A stretch of DNA of 64,000 nt, from contig OY783208.1 in the NCBI GenBank assembly GCA_963678705.1, forward strand, positions 13,327,782 through 13,391,781. Reading direction: 5' to 3'. Of the stretch, positions 11,509-21,902 are shown piece by piece (position 1 is the stretch's first letter; each line of letters opens with the position of its first letter). The translations under genes and the position numbers were made by a program. The notes under the pieces are model-generated. The model did no database searches. It was not told the origin of the DNA and was given only the letters and a program-made list of their open reading frames with translations. This DNA comes from Panorpa germanica (lineage: Eukaryota; Arthropoda; Insecta; Mecoptera; Panorpidae).

Positions 11509-11958
11509 ATGGATAATAATAATGAGCACACCGAAGCTGTAAGGCGTATATTGCAAACTCAAAATTATTATGAAATTTTGGGCGTGAGGGTAAAGGCATC
11601 TACGCATGAAATAGGAGCAGCGTACAAGAAACTGGCTTTATTGCTTCATCCCGACAAGAACACCGACAAAGACGCTACTAAAGCATTTCAGACATTAGGA
11701 AATGCAAAGGAAGTATTAATGGATGAATCTCAAAGGGCTCAGTATGATAAGACGCATCATCTTAACAAATCAACGAATACAGAAAAACAAAAACATAAAG
11801 AGGAACATAAAAAGAGACAGCAAGCAAAGAATACTGCCAGGACTTACAGTGAGGCCAATAAAAAACGGCATATGAGACGCACACTTGAAGCTGAAATGAA
11901 GAAGGTTCGCGTTGCAGAGGAAGCATCGAAGCGAAGTGCAGATGAATTTAGAAAGTGA
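11509..11958 (+). CDS. J-domain (DnaJ/Hsp40) protein, short, possibly a first exon
   Basis: The ORF encodes 149 residues from an ATG in good context (AAGATGG). Residues about 24-90 form a J domain: YYEILGV at the start, the HPD tripeptide in LLHPDKN that is needed to stimulate Hsp70 ATPase, and a final QYDK motif. The spacing FQTLGNAKEVL resembles the DNAJB12/DNAJB14 group. The rest is a Lys/Glu/Arg-rich, probably coiled-coil tail. The TGA stop overlaps a perfect splice-donor consensus (AAA/GTGAGT, 11955), so the protein may continue into a downstream exon. I found no convincing next exon. It could also be a truncated or young single-exon gene. Confidence 0.7.
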   Translation: MDNNNEHTEAVRRILQTQNYYEILGVRVKASTHEIGAAYKKLALLLHPDKNTDKDATKAFQTLGNAKEVLMDESQRAQYDKTHHLNKSTNTEKQKHKEEHKKRQQAKNTARTYSEANKKRHMRRTLEAEMKKVRVAEEASKRSADEFRK

Positions 11959-13032
11959 GTTTTTTAGAATATGTTTGGATATCTTATATAGTAAGGAAAC
12001 AAAATTCACGGAACTGAACAAATGCCAAACACGCTGCATAAACTTCTGTACCTTGTCATTTTAATTAGAGATAAGATTTGAGGTTAGATTTGAGTATATT
12101 TCAAGTTTGTAATAGATCAAGATTTAGTTAACGCATAGGATTATGTACTAACAATGTGAAAGACAATGTGAATATTACAACGCGATATTTAACAGAGTAA
12201 ACATTTTTTTTATAATTAAATTTTATTAAAATTTATATAGCTATAAATCTAGTTATAAATAAGTGGTACTAAGAACAGACACATTAAAATGTAATTACCA
12301 AAATATTAAGGAAGTACTTATCCAATTTAGTCTGCTAATGGTAAATTTATAAGCAAATATGAGTAAAATAACCACATTGTATGTAACATTGCATTGTAAC
12401 AATTATGTCTGTAAGTATATAATTATAAATGTAACAATGCTAAATCCGCCACTGATTGTAATATCAAAGTTGACATTATGAAAAATGTTTGAAAAATGTA
12501 TGATGGAATGTTATTTTATTATTAATTATTAATTAAATGAATTTCAATAGTGTACTTATAATGTTTTTTTTAATGAACCAAGAAGAACACTATTTTGCTG
12601 TAAATATCCTAGCAGGAACCTTGCTGTCGTATCAACGTTTGCAGATATAATCTTATCATTAATCAGTATCTGAATTAATATTCCTCCATTTATAACTGCT
12701 AGTATTCTAAATATAATTTTATTAAACAGTTAAGTTACTGCTGAATATCAAAAGATGTGACAAAAAATAAATCATGCTTTTAGTCGGTACCCCCATTTCA
12801 ATTCGAATCGTGATTATTTCTTATTGAGGTTAGTTACATAAAACGCAAGAAAAGATTTCAGCAGGACTGCAGGATATACCAAGGTAAGTCGTAAGATATC
12901 CCGAGAAAATCACGTGTTGCGCTGCGATGTTATGCAATGTTATTACAAATATGAGCCTATCTACATCATTATAAATAATAACAAAAACAGAAACTGACGG
13001 AGATATAGCAACCCAGTAAAAATTTGGAGCAT
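11959..13032. other. Intergenic AT-rich DNA
   Basis: No ORF with recognisable homology and no clear continuation of the J-domain gene. Nothing else is supported. Confidence 0.4.
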
Positions 13033-13260
13033 TTTGGAGTCACTTTGACATCATATTGGAGATACATATGATTTTTTTTGTCATGAAAGAGTTCATTTAT
13101 AGTTCAGTTTCTGACAATCGTTCATATAAAATGTCTATTTTATCGGCTACAGATGACGGAACCACTCCACCTGTCGGAATACAAATGAAGATAAAGTTGA
13201 TGCGAACTATAATTGAAGTGAAATAGTGATAGAAACGTCACAAAATAGGACACTTCACTA
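13033..13260 (+). repeat. Dispersed repeat D1, copy 2
   Basis: Second copy of the block at 11046-11245, with small indels. Confidence 0.65.
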
Positions 13261-13264
13261 AATT

Positions 13265-13720
13265 GTTACATGCATTTTATACGTCAGTTATTTGTTGAGT
13301 AGATCAGTGGTGTGGTAATGTTCTGTAGCTGTTTGGTAGTCGAAATAATCAAGTTAAGTCAACGAATAATAACTTTTTATTTTATTTAACCCTGCTAAGG
13401 CAGACATAGTATTGAAATTTTATTGTTCCTTAAAATAGCTGTAAATAATATTTGATATTTTGATATATAAATACATATAGCAGAGATTTATGAGCTGTAA
13501 GGTTGATAACCTGTTATGAAAAGAGATAGCAAATAGCGGTTGTGATTTCACATGCCTTTGGAATGTTGTACAACGTTAAATCTCCTTAATAATTAAAGAG
13601 ACAAAATGACTTTTTTAATTGTTAATATCTTCTAACATATAAGGAGTTATTAAAAAATAATTAAACATTTGAGGTCCTGGTATCCAATTTTATTGTCAAA
13701 ATATTACAACCGCGTATCAA
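13265..13720 (+). repeat. Dispersed repeat D2, copy 1
   Basis: Closely matches 62205-62600 (shared landmark: CCCTGCTAAGGCAGACATA, then ACATATAGCA, then ATATAAGGAGTT). Related shorter pieces occur at 51720-51910, 53340-53520 and 62670-62830. Non-coding; a non-autonomous repeat family shared between this region and the FREP cluster. Confidence 0.7.
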
Positions 13721-14919
13721 GATAAAAACATCTCTGTTAGTAAAAGTTCTGCACAAGATAAAACATGCAGTAGTTACACTCTGACTTCTTGAAAGCCAAC
13801 GCATCAACGCTGGTTTTAATACTTCCTTAAAGGGGTAAGGTCAAATCGATACAAAAAAAGTATATTTTCGATAATGTTTTTTGACGACAAAGTTTATATA
13901 TAATTATTTCTATAATTACTACATGATAAAATAACATTTAAAGAATACCATGTGAAATTTTCATAAATAAATATTAAGAAATGAGCCATTGACACCGAAT
14001 CTCCGCTGACGTCACAAAAAAAGTTTCATTGCGGTGTTCCTCATAACTCATCACTGGATTATTTGAAATCAAAAAATCAAAATGATTTCATTAGTTGATA
14101 AGTTCCTGCAGGTCACCCTGTCGAGTATTTTTTTTATAGATTTTTAATTTTTTACAGCATATAGAAGTCAAAATACCGATCAGAAACTTTATTACTTCAA
14201 AATATGTTAAAATTAAAAAAAAAACTCGACAACGATTCCTCGGCATTTATGTAAAGAAAGAGTATGCAAAATTTCAAAAGGGTCGGTGGAGTAGATTTTG
14301 AGCTAGAGAGGACACCGACTCTGAAAAAGATAAGTGTGAGAGAAACGCGTTTAAAAGTTTCAAAGATAGACGAAACCAGACCAGAGAGGTGAAGACTTAT
14401 CACTCTATATCTTCGACAGTTTTACTGCAATCGACTTCTAATTATCATACAATAAACTTAATATGTTGTACATTATTATAAATAAATAAAAACAATTGAA
14501 AAAAAACATTAAATTGCTTTAAGATAAAGGATCCTGCAGTTATGCCATATGAAAGGAGCTATAACAGACAAGAACAATCACTATAAATAATTTCTGACCA
14601 AAAACTTAAAAACTTAAAAAACAAAGTTCATTCGATGCTCCTCGAAGTAGACGCATTTATTGTTGCCTGCTTACCAGGCGTTTCACATTCATAAATTTCT
14701 ATTACTTTATGTTTTAAAACTATTATATATTAATGTAAAAAACTGAAATTAATATATGCTACTTAACTTACAAGCAACATTCCGTTCCTGATAACATGAG
14801 ACACAAAGGCTTAACGTTTTTCTTTTGCATCAACTTTAATTAATAAGTTACCTCTGACATTTTTACTATCAATTTACATGTGAAAATCAATTTATTATTA
14901 AACTATATATTATATATAT
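13721..14919. other. Non-coding AT-rich DNA
   Basis: Contains a TGACGTCAC motif near 14008 that also occurs in the repeat blocks at 43.8 and 62.9 kb. No supported gene. Confidence 0.35.
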
Positions 14920-15015
14920 GTGGAAAACAAGAGCTATCCAACTTCTGATGTGGAAAACAAGAGTACTATCCCAATTCTGATGTGGAAAATGATACCTATC
15001 CCGCTAATGTGATGT
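14919..15015 (+). repeat. Short tandem array, unit about 30 bp
   Basis: Three to four imperfect copies of a unit built on GATGTGGAAAACAAGAG plus CTATCC. Confidence 0.6.
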
Positions 15016-15671
15016 GGAATCAAGGTACTCTTATTTAATTTAGGGCAAATGTCAATTCAATTAATATTCAACTATGTAATATCTTTGTTTCTTGTCAGGG
15101 TGATAAAGAATCACATTTGTTTAATACATTTATTTAATAAAATAATAACGATGATAATAACACAATAAGGTTACAATATAAACGTTGGTATTTACTTTAC
15201 AAATACAGAACAATAAATGAACAAACCATCTTAAGTTCTAGTTATTATATACTCAGTCCTACATTAGTTTTCAGCTAGATTTAATAGGTTTATTTCTATT
15301 ACTTTTAGGAATGCGTTAAGTTAATTTCGGTAAGCACAATCCTTTACGTATTCAATCAGTGGTTTAAAGTTTCACACATTTTAATTGCTTTAACCTTTGA
15401 CTTTGTTTCCGATCACAATATACCCTCAATAATCACACTATTTTACGACTTTTCTCTCTCGGGTGTTGTAGTTATGATTACTTTGTATGCTCGATTTATT
15501 TTTACGATCCCATATATATTATTATTATAAAGTTAATATAAAGCTACGTCAATGCAAAGTGGAGCACTTCAAAGAACATTTTAAAATATTTAAAATTTGA
15601 GCTTAATTTTTTTATGATTATTTGTTATATATTTTAAATTAACTATTACTATCTAAAATATTTATCACTTA

Positions 15672-15786
15672 ATTATTTCTTCTTCACCTGTAGGTGTAAA
15701 GGCTTGCGGCTGCACTTATGTAAAATATTTATTGATTAATTATTTCTTCTTCACCTGTAGGTGTAAAGGCTTGCGGCTGCACATAT
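15672..15786 (+). repeat. Tandem repeat invaded by element C
   Basis: Two near-identical units of about 65 bp (TTAATTATTTCTTCTTCACC through CTTGCGGCTGCAC), each with CACCT-GT-AGGTG, are followed by the element C target site. The start of a further unit (TATGTAAAATATTTA) resumes at 23918 on the other side, so element C landed inside the array. Confidence 0.75.
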
Positions 15787-16079
15787 AATTAAAGTTTGAG
15801 TAATTTAGACTTTAATAAAAAAACAATTTATTTTAAGTTTACTTAAATAATATTTATTTGATTCAATTACTAACTGCGCGATGCAGTTTATACATGAACT
15901 CAAATGGTGAGCCAGCTAATTACTATCTGCGCGATGCAGATTATACATAAACTTGAACTAATTAGATTAAGACTAATACACTACTTATATACTATTTTAC
16001 TATCTCTAGAGTGCTTGGTCAGCAAAGATACTGAAGAGACACTGTTAGTTTTGTGTTGTATGGAATGTGTGCTATAACA
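15787..16079 (-). repeat. 3' LTR of element C
   Basis: Read on the minus strand it begins TGTTATAGCACAC and ends CTCAAACTTTAATT. It appears base-for-base identical to 23624-23916. It carries two CTGCATCGCGCAG motifs (15874-15886 and 15927-15939 on the plus strand, as CTGCGCGATGCAG). Confidence 0.95.
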
Positions 16080-16100
16080 CCTCCCCTATAAGATAAAATC
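16080..16100 (-). promoter_or_regulatory. Polypurine tract of element C
   Basis: On the minus strand, AGGGGAGG directly precedes the 3' LTR; this purine tract primes plus-strand DNA synthesis in LTR elements. Confidence 0.75.
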
Positions 16101-17837
16101 TTATGCTTCAAATGTAGCAAAAGGTTTTTGCAACTCTTCAATATTTTTGCTATCTATTTCTTGTGCATTTTCATTTTTTATTATTTTTATTTTTCTAAAA
16201 TATTTGATTATCTTATATACTACAATAGTAATTATTATGAATAATATGGGTAATAGTGTATAATTAATTATGTGCACATAGTCTGGGATTTTTCTGTCAT
16301 CGAAGTCTTCAGGTAGTAGGGCTAGGGTGGTCTGTAGCTTGTCTACGTTGCCCAGGTCCAGGTGTTTTAGGTTGGTCACGGTAGAGATGTTTAGGTGTTT
16401 GTTTTGGATCTCTGGTATTTTCGGCAGGGAAATGGTGTTCCAGGCTTCGACTTTCTCTTCTATATCCATGTATTGAAGAGTATTATCTGAAACAGAAAAT
16501 TGACAATCTCGTGCAAGGTGTATTATATACGTTCCTTGTAGACGTATGTCACGCTGGCTGTTGCATGTTAAGGTGCCACTGATTTCGTCATTTGTGATTA
16601 ACATCCAGGTGTTGAATTCGATGTTCTGGATCTTGATGCCGGTTAGAGAAATCACTAAGGGTTGACATTTGCTGGTTGGCTGGTTTTGAATTAGTTCTAT
16701 CTCGCAGGTGGTTTCCTCGATGTTGAGTGGTTCGCTAAGCTTGCATAGGAATTGATTGTTATATATTTCTTTGCAGGGTGCATTAAAATCTACATGTTTA
16801 TACTCATTCACAATGGTGTATTGGGTTCTGGGAATAATCATTTGGAATTTATTGTTATAAGGTATGGGAATTGGATATAGTTTATAATACGTAAATATAT
16901 TAGGGTTTACTAGTGGTATATTTATTACAAAAACGATTAAGTTTTTATTGGTGTATGCTTTGACTTTGCTAATAGTTTCATATTGTTGAATGTTCTCTGA
17001 TGTAATATCGTAAGGCAGTTTGATATGTTTGGTTGTATCAACATGTTCCTTTATTGCTTGTAATTCTGCTAATAGGTGATCAGGTTCTAGGATTGAACCA
17101 CTAAGCGTGTTCAGTTTAGCGAATGTTATGTCAGTTTCAATGGTTCTTAGTAGGTGCAAAAGTAATTGCATTGATTGACTGACAAGTCCGATCGATTCTG
17201 TTATAAAGATGTTAAATACTTGGTGTTGGAGTTTATCGATATCGTTCATTAGGAATTTGGTACGTTTATCTAGTTCTTCTTGATTAGAATCAATGGTGTG
17301 TAGGGCCGATTTAAATTGATCGAGTATATCGTTCGTTAATTTTATTTGTTTAGATATAGCTTTATTTAGAGTTTCTTGTTTATTATCAAGTGTTTCCAGG
17401 GCTAAATTTATACGCTCGCCGTCGTTAGCGTCTAGGTTTCCACCGATTGCTTTCCAAACAGTACCTAAGCCATCTATGAAGCCTCTTTTTTCTCTTCGAG
17501 TTGGGAGAATTTGTTTAAATTTTCTACTTATTTCCATATCCAGGATGTCCATTACAGCAGTGCTGTGCCCATATCTTGTAAATTTCTTTTTTTCTAATTT
17601 CGTTTTAATATCTTCTCTAGTCGAGTGTACGTGGTTATAATATTTTATTAAGGGGTCCAAATCTATTTTCTTGACTAAAGTCCAATATTCCTTGATGTTT
17701 TGGGCTGTTCCTAGTTGCACAGGATATAATCCTGGGTTATCAGTGATTTTAATAATTCGGCATTCGTTAATATCGCTGGTGTTGATTGCGGTGATGATCC
17801 TGCAACAATCAGGATTTCTTAGTACTTGATCGTGTTT
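16101..17837 (-). CDS. env: Envelope glycoprotein of element C (main exon)
   Basis: The frame is open from 17837 to the stop at 16101. It has no internal ATG near its start, which fits translation from spliced RNA with a predicted acceptor TTGCAG/G at 17800 (exon from 17799). Features in order: an N-terminal subunit; a furin-type site RREKR about 14 kDa into the protein; a Gly-rich fusion peptide starting GFIDGLG; a long helical coiled-coil region; a Cys-containing ectodomain; a transmembrane helix of about 20 hydrophobic residues near the C-terminus; and a short Lys/Glu-rich tail. This is the class I fusion-protein layout shared by errantivirus Env and baculovirus F proteins. The signal peptide start is supplied by the leader exon at 23395-23438. 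No stop or frameshift is present. Confidence 0.92.
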   Translation of the reverse strand, partial: KHDQVLRNPDCCRIITAINTSDINECRIIKITDNPGLYPVQLGTAQNIKEYWTLVKKIDLDPLIKYYNHVHSTREDIKTKLEKKKFTRYGHSTAVMDILDMEISRKFKQILPTRREKRGFIDGLGTVWKAIGGNLDANDGERINLALETLDNKQETLNKAISKQIKLTNDILDQFKSALHTIDSNQEELDKRTKFLMNDIDKLQHQVFNIFITESIGLVSQSMQLLLHLLRTIETDITFAKLNTLSGSILEPDHLLAELQAIKEHVDTTKHIKLPYDITSENIQQYETISKVKAYTNKNLIVFVINIPLVNPNIFTYYKLYPIPIPYNNKFQMIIPRTQYTIVNEYKHVDFNAPCKEIYNNQFLCKLSEPLNIEETTCEIELIQNQPTSKCQPLVISLTGIKIQNIEFNTWMLITNDEISGTLTCNSQRDIRLQGTYIIHLARDCQFSVSDNTLQYMDIEEKVEAWNTISLPKIPEIQNKHLNISTVTNLKHLDLGNVDKLQTTLALLPEDFDDRKIPDYVHIINYTLLPILFIIITIVVYKIIKYFRKIKIIKNENAQEIDSKNIEELQKPFATFEA

Positions 17838-17856
17838 TTAATATATTTATTTATAA

Positions 17857-20800
17857 TTAATTAATAAATAAATAATTCATTTGTATTTCGGGATTTGAGT
17901 GCATGATGTATTTGTGCTTTGTGGGCCCATGCCGTTTAAATACTTCTAGGACCTGTTCTTTTGTTCTATTAAAAAGTCCTTGTGCTATAGGGGGCATTCG
18001 TATTATTAATTCGGTTGGTGAATTTTCAAATTCTTTTAGAAATTTGGCAAGTTTGTCAAGGCAGTTTTGTTGATTGCAGACAAGATTTATTGTGTGTCCA
18101 AATGTTCTGCCTCGCGTGAGTTTGTATAGGCCCTCTACGAGGTTATTAGTTCTTTTAGCTTTATTTAATATGTATTCGAAATTGGGTGTGTCCTTTGCTA
18201 TTAACTTTGCGAATCCGTTGTAGTATCTTGGTTTTTCGTCTCTGGGGTTAAATTTGTCGTGAACTAGGTGTAGAATATAATCTGTCTTAGATTTATCGAC
18301 AGGTAGTGTAGTGTGTTCGAATAGGACGTTAATTCCTTTCTCATTAAACTCGTTTGGAGTTGGGTTTTTCATTTTGGTTTTTCCTATGTTATCTACAGGT
18401 AGTGTAGTACATTCGAATAGTACATTACTTCCTTCTTCGTTAAGTTCGTTTGAAGTTGGGTTTTTCATTTTGGTTTTCACTAGGTTATCTACATGTGTTT
18501 CTCTTAATTTTTTATTTTTTAGGTCTTCTATTTTAGCTATATAAGTATCGGACACTTCTAGTACTTTAAAGGGTCCTGTGTTCTTTATTCGGCTTTTGCC
18601 CTGTTTTGATTTAGTGTTGAGGTATACTATATCTCCTTGTTTTACGTTTGGGTCTTTAACGGTAGCATTTCTCTTATTAATAACCTGTTCTTTTCGATTT
18701 GCATTTATTTCTTTAATTTTTGAGTATAGGGTTGAGATTTTAGTTTTATGATTTTGGGTGTATAAGTCCATGAGTGTTTTATCATAATCCATAAGCAATA
18801 CTGACTTGGTTTGTAAGTGTCCATTTATTATTTCAAAAGGTTTATATGTTGTACTAGAATGTGGGGTTTCGTTATATCCTATAATAGCATATTTCATAAT
18901 TGTTTCGGGTGTAAGATCATGTTTATGTTTCACTATACGATATAGTTCTAGTATCGTGGAATGTGCTCGTTCTATTGGAGAATTACTTTCGTGTCTGTAT
19001 GGTGTTGTTATATGAATTTCGATTTTATGTAATTCTAGTAATTCTTTGATGAGATTATTTGAGAATTCAGTTCCTCCATCCATCGTAATATGATTAGGTA
19101 TGCCGTGGTGTGAGAAATACGTTATTAGTTTATCGGCAATTTCTGTGGATGACCTATTGGCGATTTTGTATGCCTGTGTGTATTTTGAAAATACATCTAT
19201 TATAGTAAGGAATTGGGTATTGTCTATACCAAACGTATCTATATGTAATTTCTCAAATGGTCTCTCAGGTGTTTCGGTATTATTTAGCGGTGCTTTAATT
19301 GGTTTTCTGTTATATTTGCACTGTTTACATGTGCTGCAGTTATTGATGAAATTTTCAACATCTTTACGTAGACTAGACCACGTATATCTTTCGCAAATTA
19401 ATTTATATGTGGCATCTATTCCTCGGTGCTGAGTTTTTCCCTCATGATATTGTTGAATTATGTATTTTTGATCGTCGGGATCCGTTTCAATGCTAACTCT
19501 CTTTATACAACGTATTAGCTTGTATTTGTCGAAGGTATTAATTTTTAGATCATTATAAATTTTGTATATATTATCGTCACAGTGTATATAATAGGTTTTA
19601 TTTGGATTTAGTTTGGTTAGTGTGAATATTAATAAGTCGTGTTTTTCTTGATTTCCTTGAATACTTAATTTAATTTGTTCTTTACCGTCGATTTTAGTGT
19701 TTTTACATTGCATTGGTGTTGGTTCAGAGATAATTATTATTTGGTTTCTTTTAGTTTCTAATGGGTCCTCGCTGATCGTGATGCCTGGTGTTGAATCTTC
19801 TTTTGAATGCATGGTGTTTGAATCTTCTGAGCTTTCCTCGCTGGGTATTTGGATTACAGGAGGGTGCTCTGTTATTGAGTTAGGTCTTTCATTTGCTACT
19901 ATTTCCGGTAAGGGTTCTAAAACTGGTGTGTTTATTTCACTTCTCTCCGTATCGTCAGGTTTATTGTACAGGCTAGAGCTATCGTTATCTAGCGCGTCCG
20001 CTGCCGTCATGAAGTCGTCTAGAGCTGTTATAACTTCCGGATTGTTAAATAGACTGTCAAAATCCTCATTTTCAAGTGCATTTATTTTGATTCTACTCAG
20101 TGCGTCTGCATTCGTATTTTTCTTTCCCTTTTTGTATTCTACAGTATAGTCGTAGTCAGACAATTTAGTTTTCCACCTTATCATTTTCATGTTTGGGTCT
20201 TTTAATGAATCCAGCCACACAAGTGGTTTATGGTCAGTGACCATGGTGAATTTTCTTCCATATAAGTAGGGTCTAAAGTATTTTGTTGCCCAAATGATTG
20301 CTAAGAGTTCTTTTTCTATGGTGGAATAATTTTGTTCCGACTCGTTTAATGTCCTCGATGCATATGCGATGGGTTTGTCGGATCCTATAGGTCCTTGCGA
20401 AAGTATCGCTCCCAGGGCATAATTGGACGCATCTGTAGTCAATACAAATGGTTTTTGAAAATCAGGGTATTGTAACAAAGGGGAATTGCACAATATTTCC
20501 TTCATTGTGTTGAATGCTTTGATGTATTCTTCGTCATGTTTTATTGCTACGTTTTTTTTTAAACATCTAGTCATAGGCTTCGTTATTCCGGCGAAATCTT
20601 TTATGAATTTCCTATAATACCCTACTAATCCCAGAAATGACTTTATTTCTGTTATTGTTTTTGGTGTAGGAAATTTTCTGATTGCCTCAATTTTTTTTGG
20701 GTTAGGTCTAACTCCTTCTGGGGTTATTACATGACCCAAAAATTCAGTTTCCTTTTTCAAGAATTCGCATTTGTCTATCTGCACCTTCATATTTGCACTT

Positions 20801-21879
20801 CTCAGTTTGTTCAATACTAATTTTAGTTTTGCCATGTGTTCTTGTAGCGATGTCGAGTATATTAGTATATCATCTAAATAAACTAAACAAGTGTGGGGCA
20901 TTAGATCTCTGAGGATGTTATCCATCACTCTTTGAAAAGTGGCGGGGGCGTTCTTTAACCCGAATGGCATACGTCTAAACTCATAATGCCCATTCTCGAC
21001 GTTAAACGCAGTTTTAGGAATATCAGATTCCTTCATTTCTATCTGATGAAACCCACTATCAAGATCTAATGTTGTAAAATATTGACTTTTACCTAATTTG
21101 TCAAGTATGTCAGCGATGTTGGGTATTGGATACCTGTCATCAATAGTTTTGTTATTTAGATTACGGTAGTCTATAACCATTCTAAATTTCTTTCTTCCAC
21201 TTGCGTCGTCCTTTTTGGGTACCATCCATACAGGTGATGACCATGGTGAGTTCGACGGTTGAATGATTTTGTCGTGGAGTAGTTTATTTATTTGTTTCTT
21301 TATTTCCTCCTTATAGATATAAGGATATCTATAAGTTTTTGTATATATAGGTTCGTCATTATTAGTTTTAATTTCGTGTTTGATGTTATTTGTGAAACTA
21401 AGTTGCTCTTCTTCTTTTCTAAATAGATCGGCATAATCGTTTAGTAGTTTGTGTAAATTAAATTTCTCTTCCTCATTAAGGTGATTATGTCGAATCTCTA
21501 TTTTGTTTAACTGAGCTTTTGTTATACATTGAAAATGAATAGGTATTACCGCATTTTCGGTCGTCAATTTTTGATTAATAAAGTCTAGTTTAAATTTTCT
21601 TAATAGCTCCATACCGAGTAGTCCATCGTATTTTTTGTTAAATTTGAATAGATATAATTTAAGCGTTTCTTCTGGAGAATTAAAAATCGGAAATAATGGT
21701 ACTCGTGCAACTTCGTTGTGCTTGCTGGTATTATGGGCTGTTTTTATAACAAAAGGCTCGTTACTTATAGTTTCAGGTAAATATTTATATATAATTTCGG
21801 GGTTAATTAATGAGCGATTGCTTCCTGTGTCTATTAATAGTTTTATATTTAAAATAGGATCTATAATATATGGTAACAC
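17857..21879 (-). CDS. pol: Pol polyprotein of element C (protease, RT, RNase H, integrase)
   Basis: 1340 codons read from the first start-like codon (GTG), but the frame stays open upstream across the gag overlap to the shift site at 21936-21942, so it is translated as a Gag-Pol fusion. Domains (residues counted from the GTG): aspartic protease DTGS 17-20 with GLLGMELL near 86; RT with the catalytic Asp block LDLDSGFHQ near 271 and YLDD 334-337; RNase H from TTDAS near 481 to ADALSR near 590; integrase with H-H-CxxC zinc site (C848, C851) and D881, D934, E970 triad. A C-terminal region follows the integrase. Length and domain order match errantivirus Pol; no lesion seen. Confidence 0.95.
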   Translation of the reverse strand: MLPYIIDPILNIKLLIDTGSNRSLINPEIIYKYLPETISNEPFVIKTAHNTSKHNEVARVPLFPIFNSPEETLKLYLFKFNKKYDGLLGMELLRKFKLDFINQKLTTENAVIPIHFQCITKAQLNKIEIRHNHLNEEEKFNLHKLLNDYADLFRKEEEQLSFTNNIKHEIKTNNDEPIYTKTYRYPYIYKEEIKKQINKLLHDKIIQPSNSPWSSPVWMVPKKDDASGRKKFRMVIDYRNLNNKTIDDRYPIPNIADILDKLGKSQYFTTLDLDSGFHQIEMKESDIPKTAFNVENGHYEFRRMPFGLKNAPATFQRVMDNILRDLMPHTCLVYLDDILIYSTSLQEHMAKLKLVLNKLRSANMKVQIDKCEFLKKETEFLGHVITPEGVRPNPKKIEAIRKFPTPKTITEIKSFLGLVGYYRKFIKDFAGITKPMTRCLKKNVAIKHDEEYIKAFNTMKEILCNSPLLQYPDFQKPFVLTTDASNYALGAILSQGPIGSDKPIAYASRTLNESEQNYSTIEKELLAIIWATKYFRPYLYGRKFTMVTDHKPLVWLDSLKDPNMKMIRWKTKLSDYDYTVEYKKGKKNTNADALSRIKINALENEDFDSLFNNPEVITALDDFMTAADALDNDSSSLYNKPDDTERSEINTPVLEPLPEIVANERPNSITEHPPVIQIPSEESSEDSNTMHSKEDSTPGITISEDPLETKRNQIIIISEPTPMQCKNTKIDGKEQIKLSIQGNQEKHDLLIFTLTKLNPNKTYYIHCDDNIYKIYNDLKINTFDKYKLIRCIKRVSIETDPDDQKYIIQQYHEGKTQHRGIDATYKLICERYTWSSLRKDVENFINNCSTCKQCKYNRKPIKAPLNNTETPERPFEKLHIDTFGIDNTQFLTIIDVFSKYTQAYKIANRSSTEIADKLITYFSHHGIPNHITMDGGTEFSNNLIKELLELHKIEIHITTPYRHESNSPIERAHSTILELYRIVKHKHDLTPETIMKYAIIGYNETPHSSTTYKPFEIINGHLQTKSVLLMDYDKTLMDLYTQNHKTKISTLYSKIKEINANRKEQVINKRNATVKDPNVKQGDIVYLNTKSKQGKSRIKNTGPFKVLEVSDTYIAKIEDLKNKKLRETHVDNLVKTKMKNPTSNELNEEGSNVLFECTTLPVDNIGKTKMKNPTPNEFNEKGINVLFEHTTLPVDKSKTDYILHLVHDKFNPRDEKPRYYNGFAKLIAKDTPNFEYILNKAKRTNNLVEGLYKLTRGRTFGHTINLVCNQQNCLDKLAKFLKEFENSPTELIIRMPPIAQGLFNRTKEQVLEVFKRHGPTKHKYIMHSNPEIQMNYLFIN

Positions 21880-21902
21880 ATTATAGTCTATGTTATTTAG
21901 GA

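Noticed and set aside
19697-20149. Plus-strand ORF of 150 codons
   Set aside because: It is the antisense of the element C pol linker between RNase H and integrase; no independent support.
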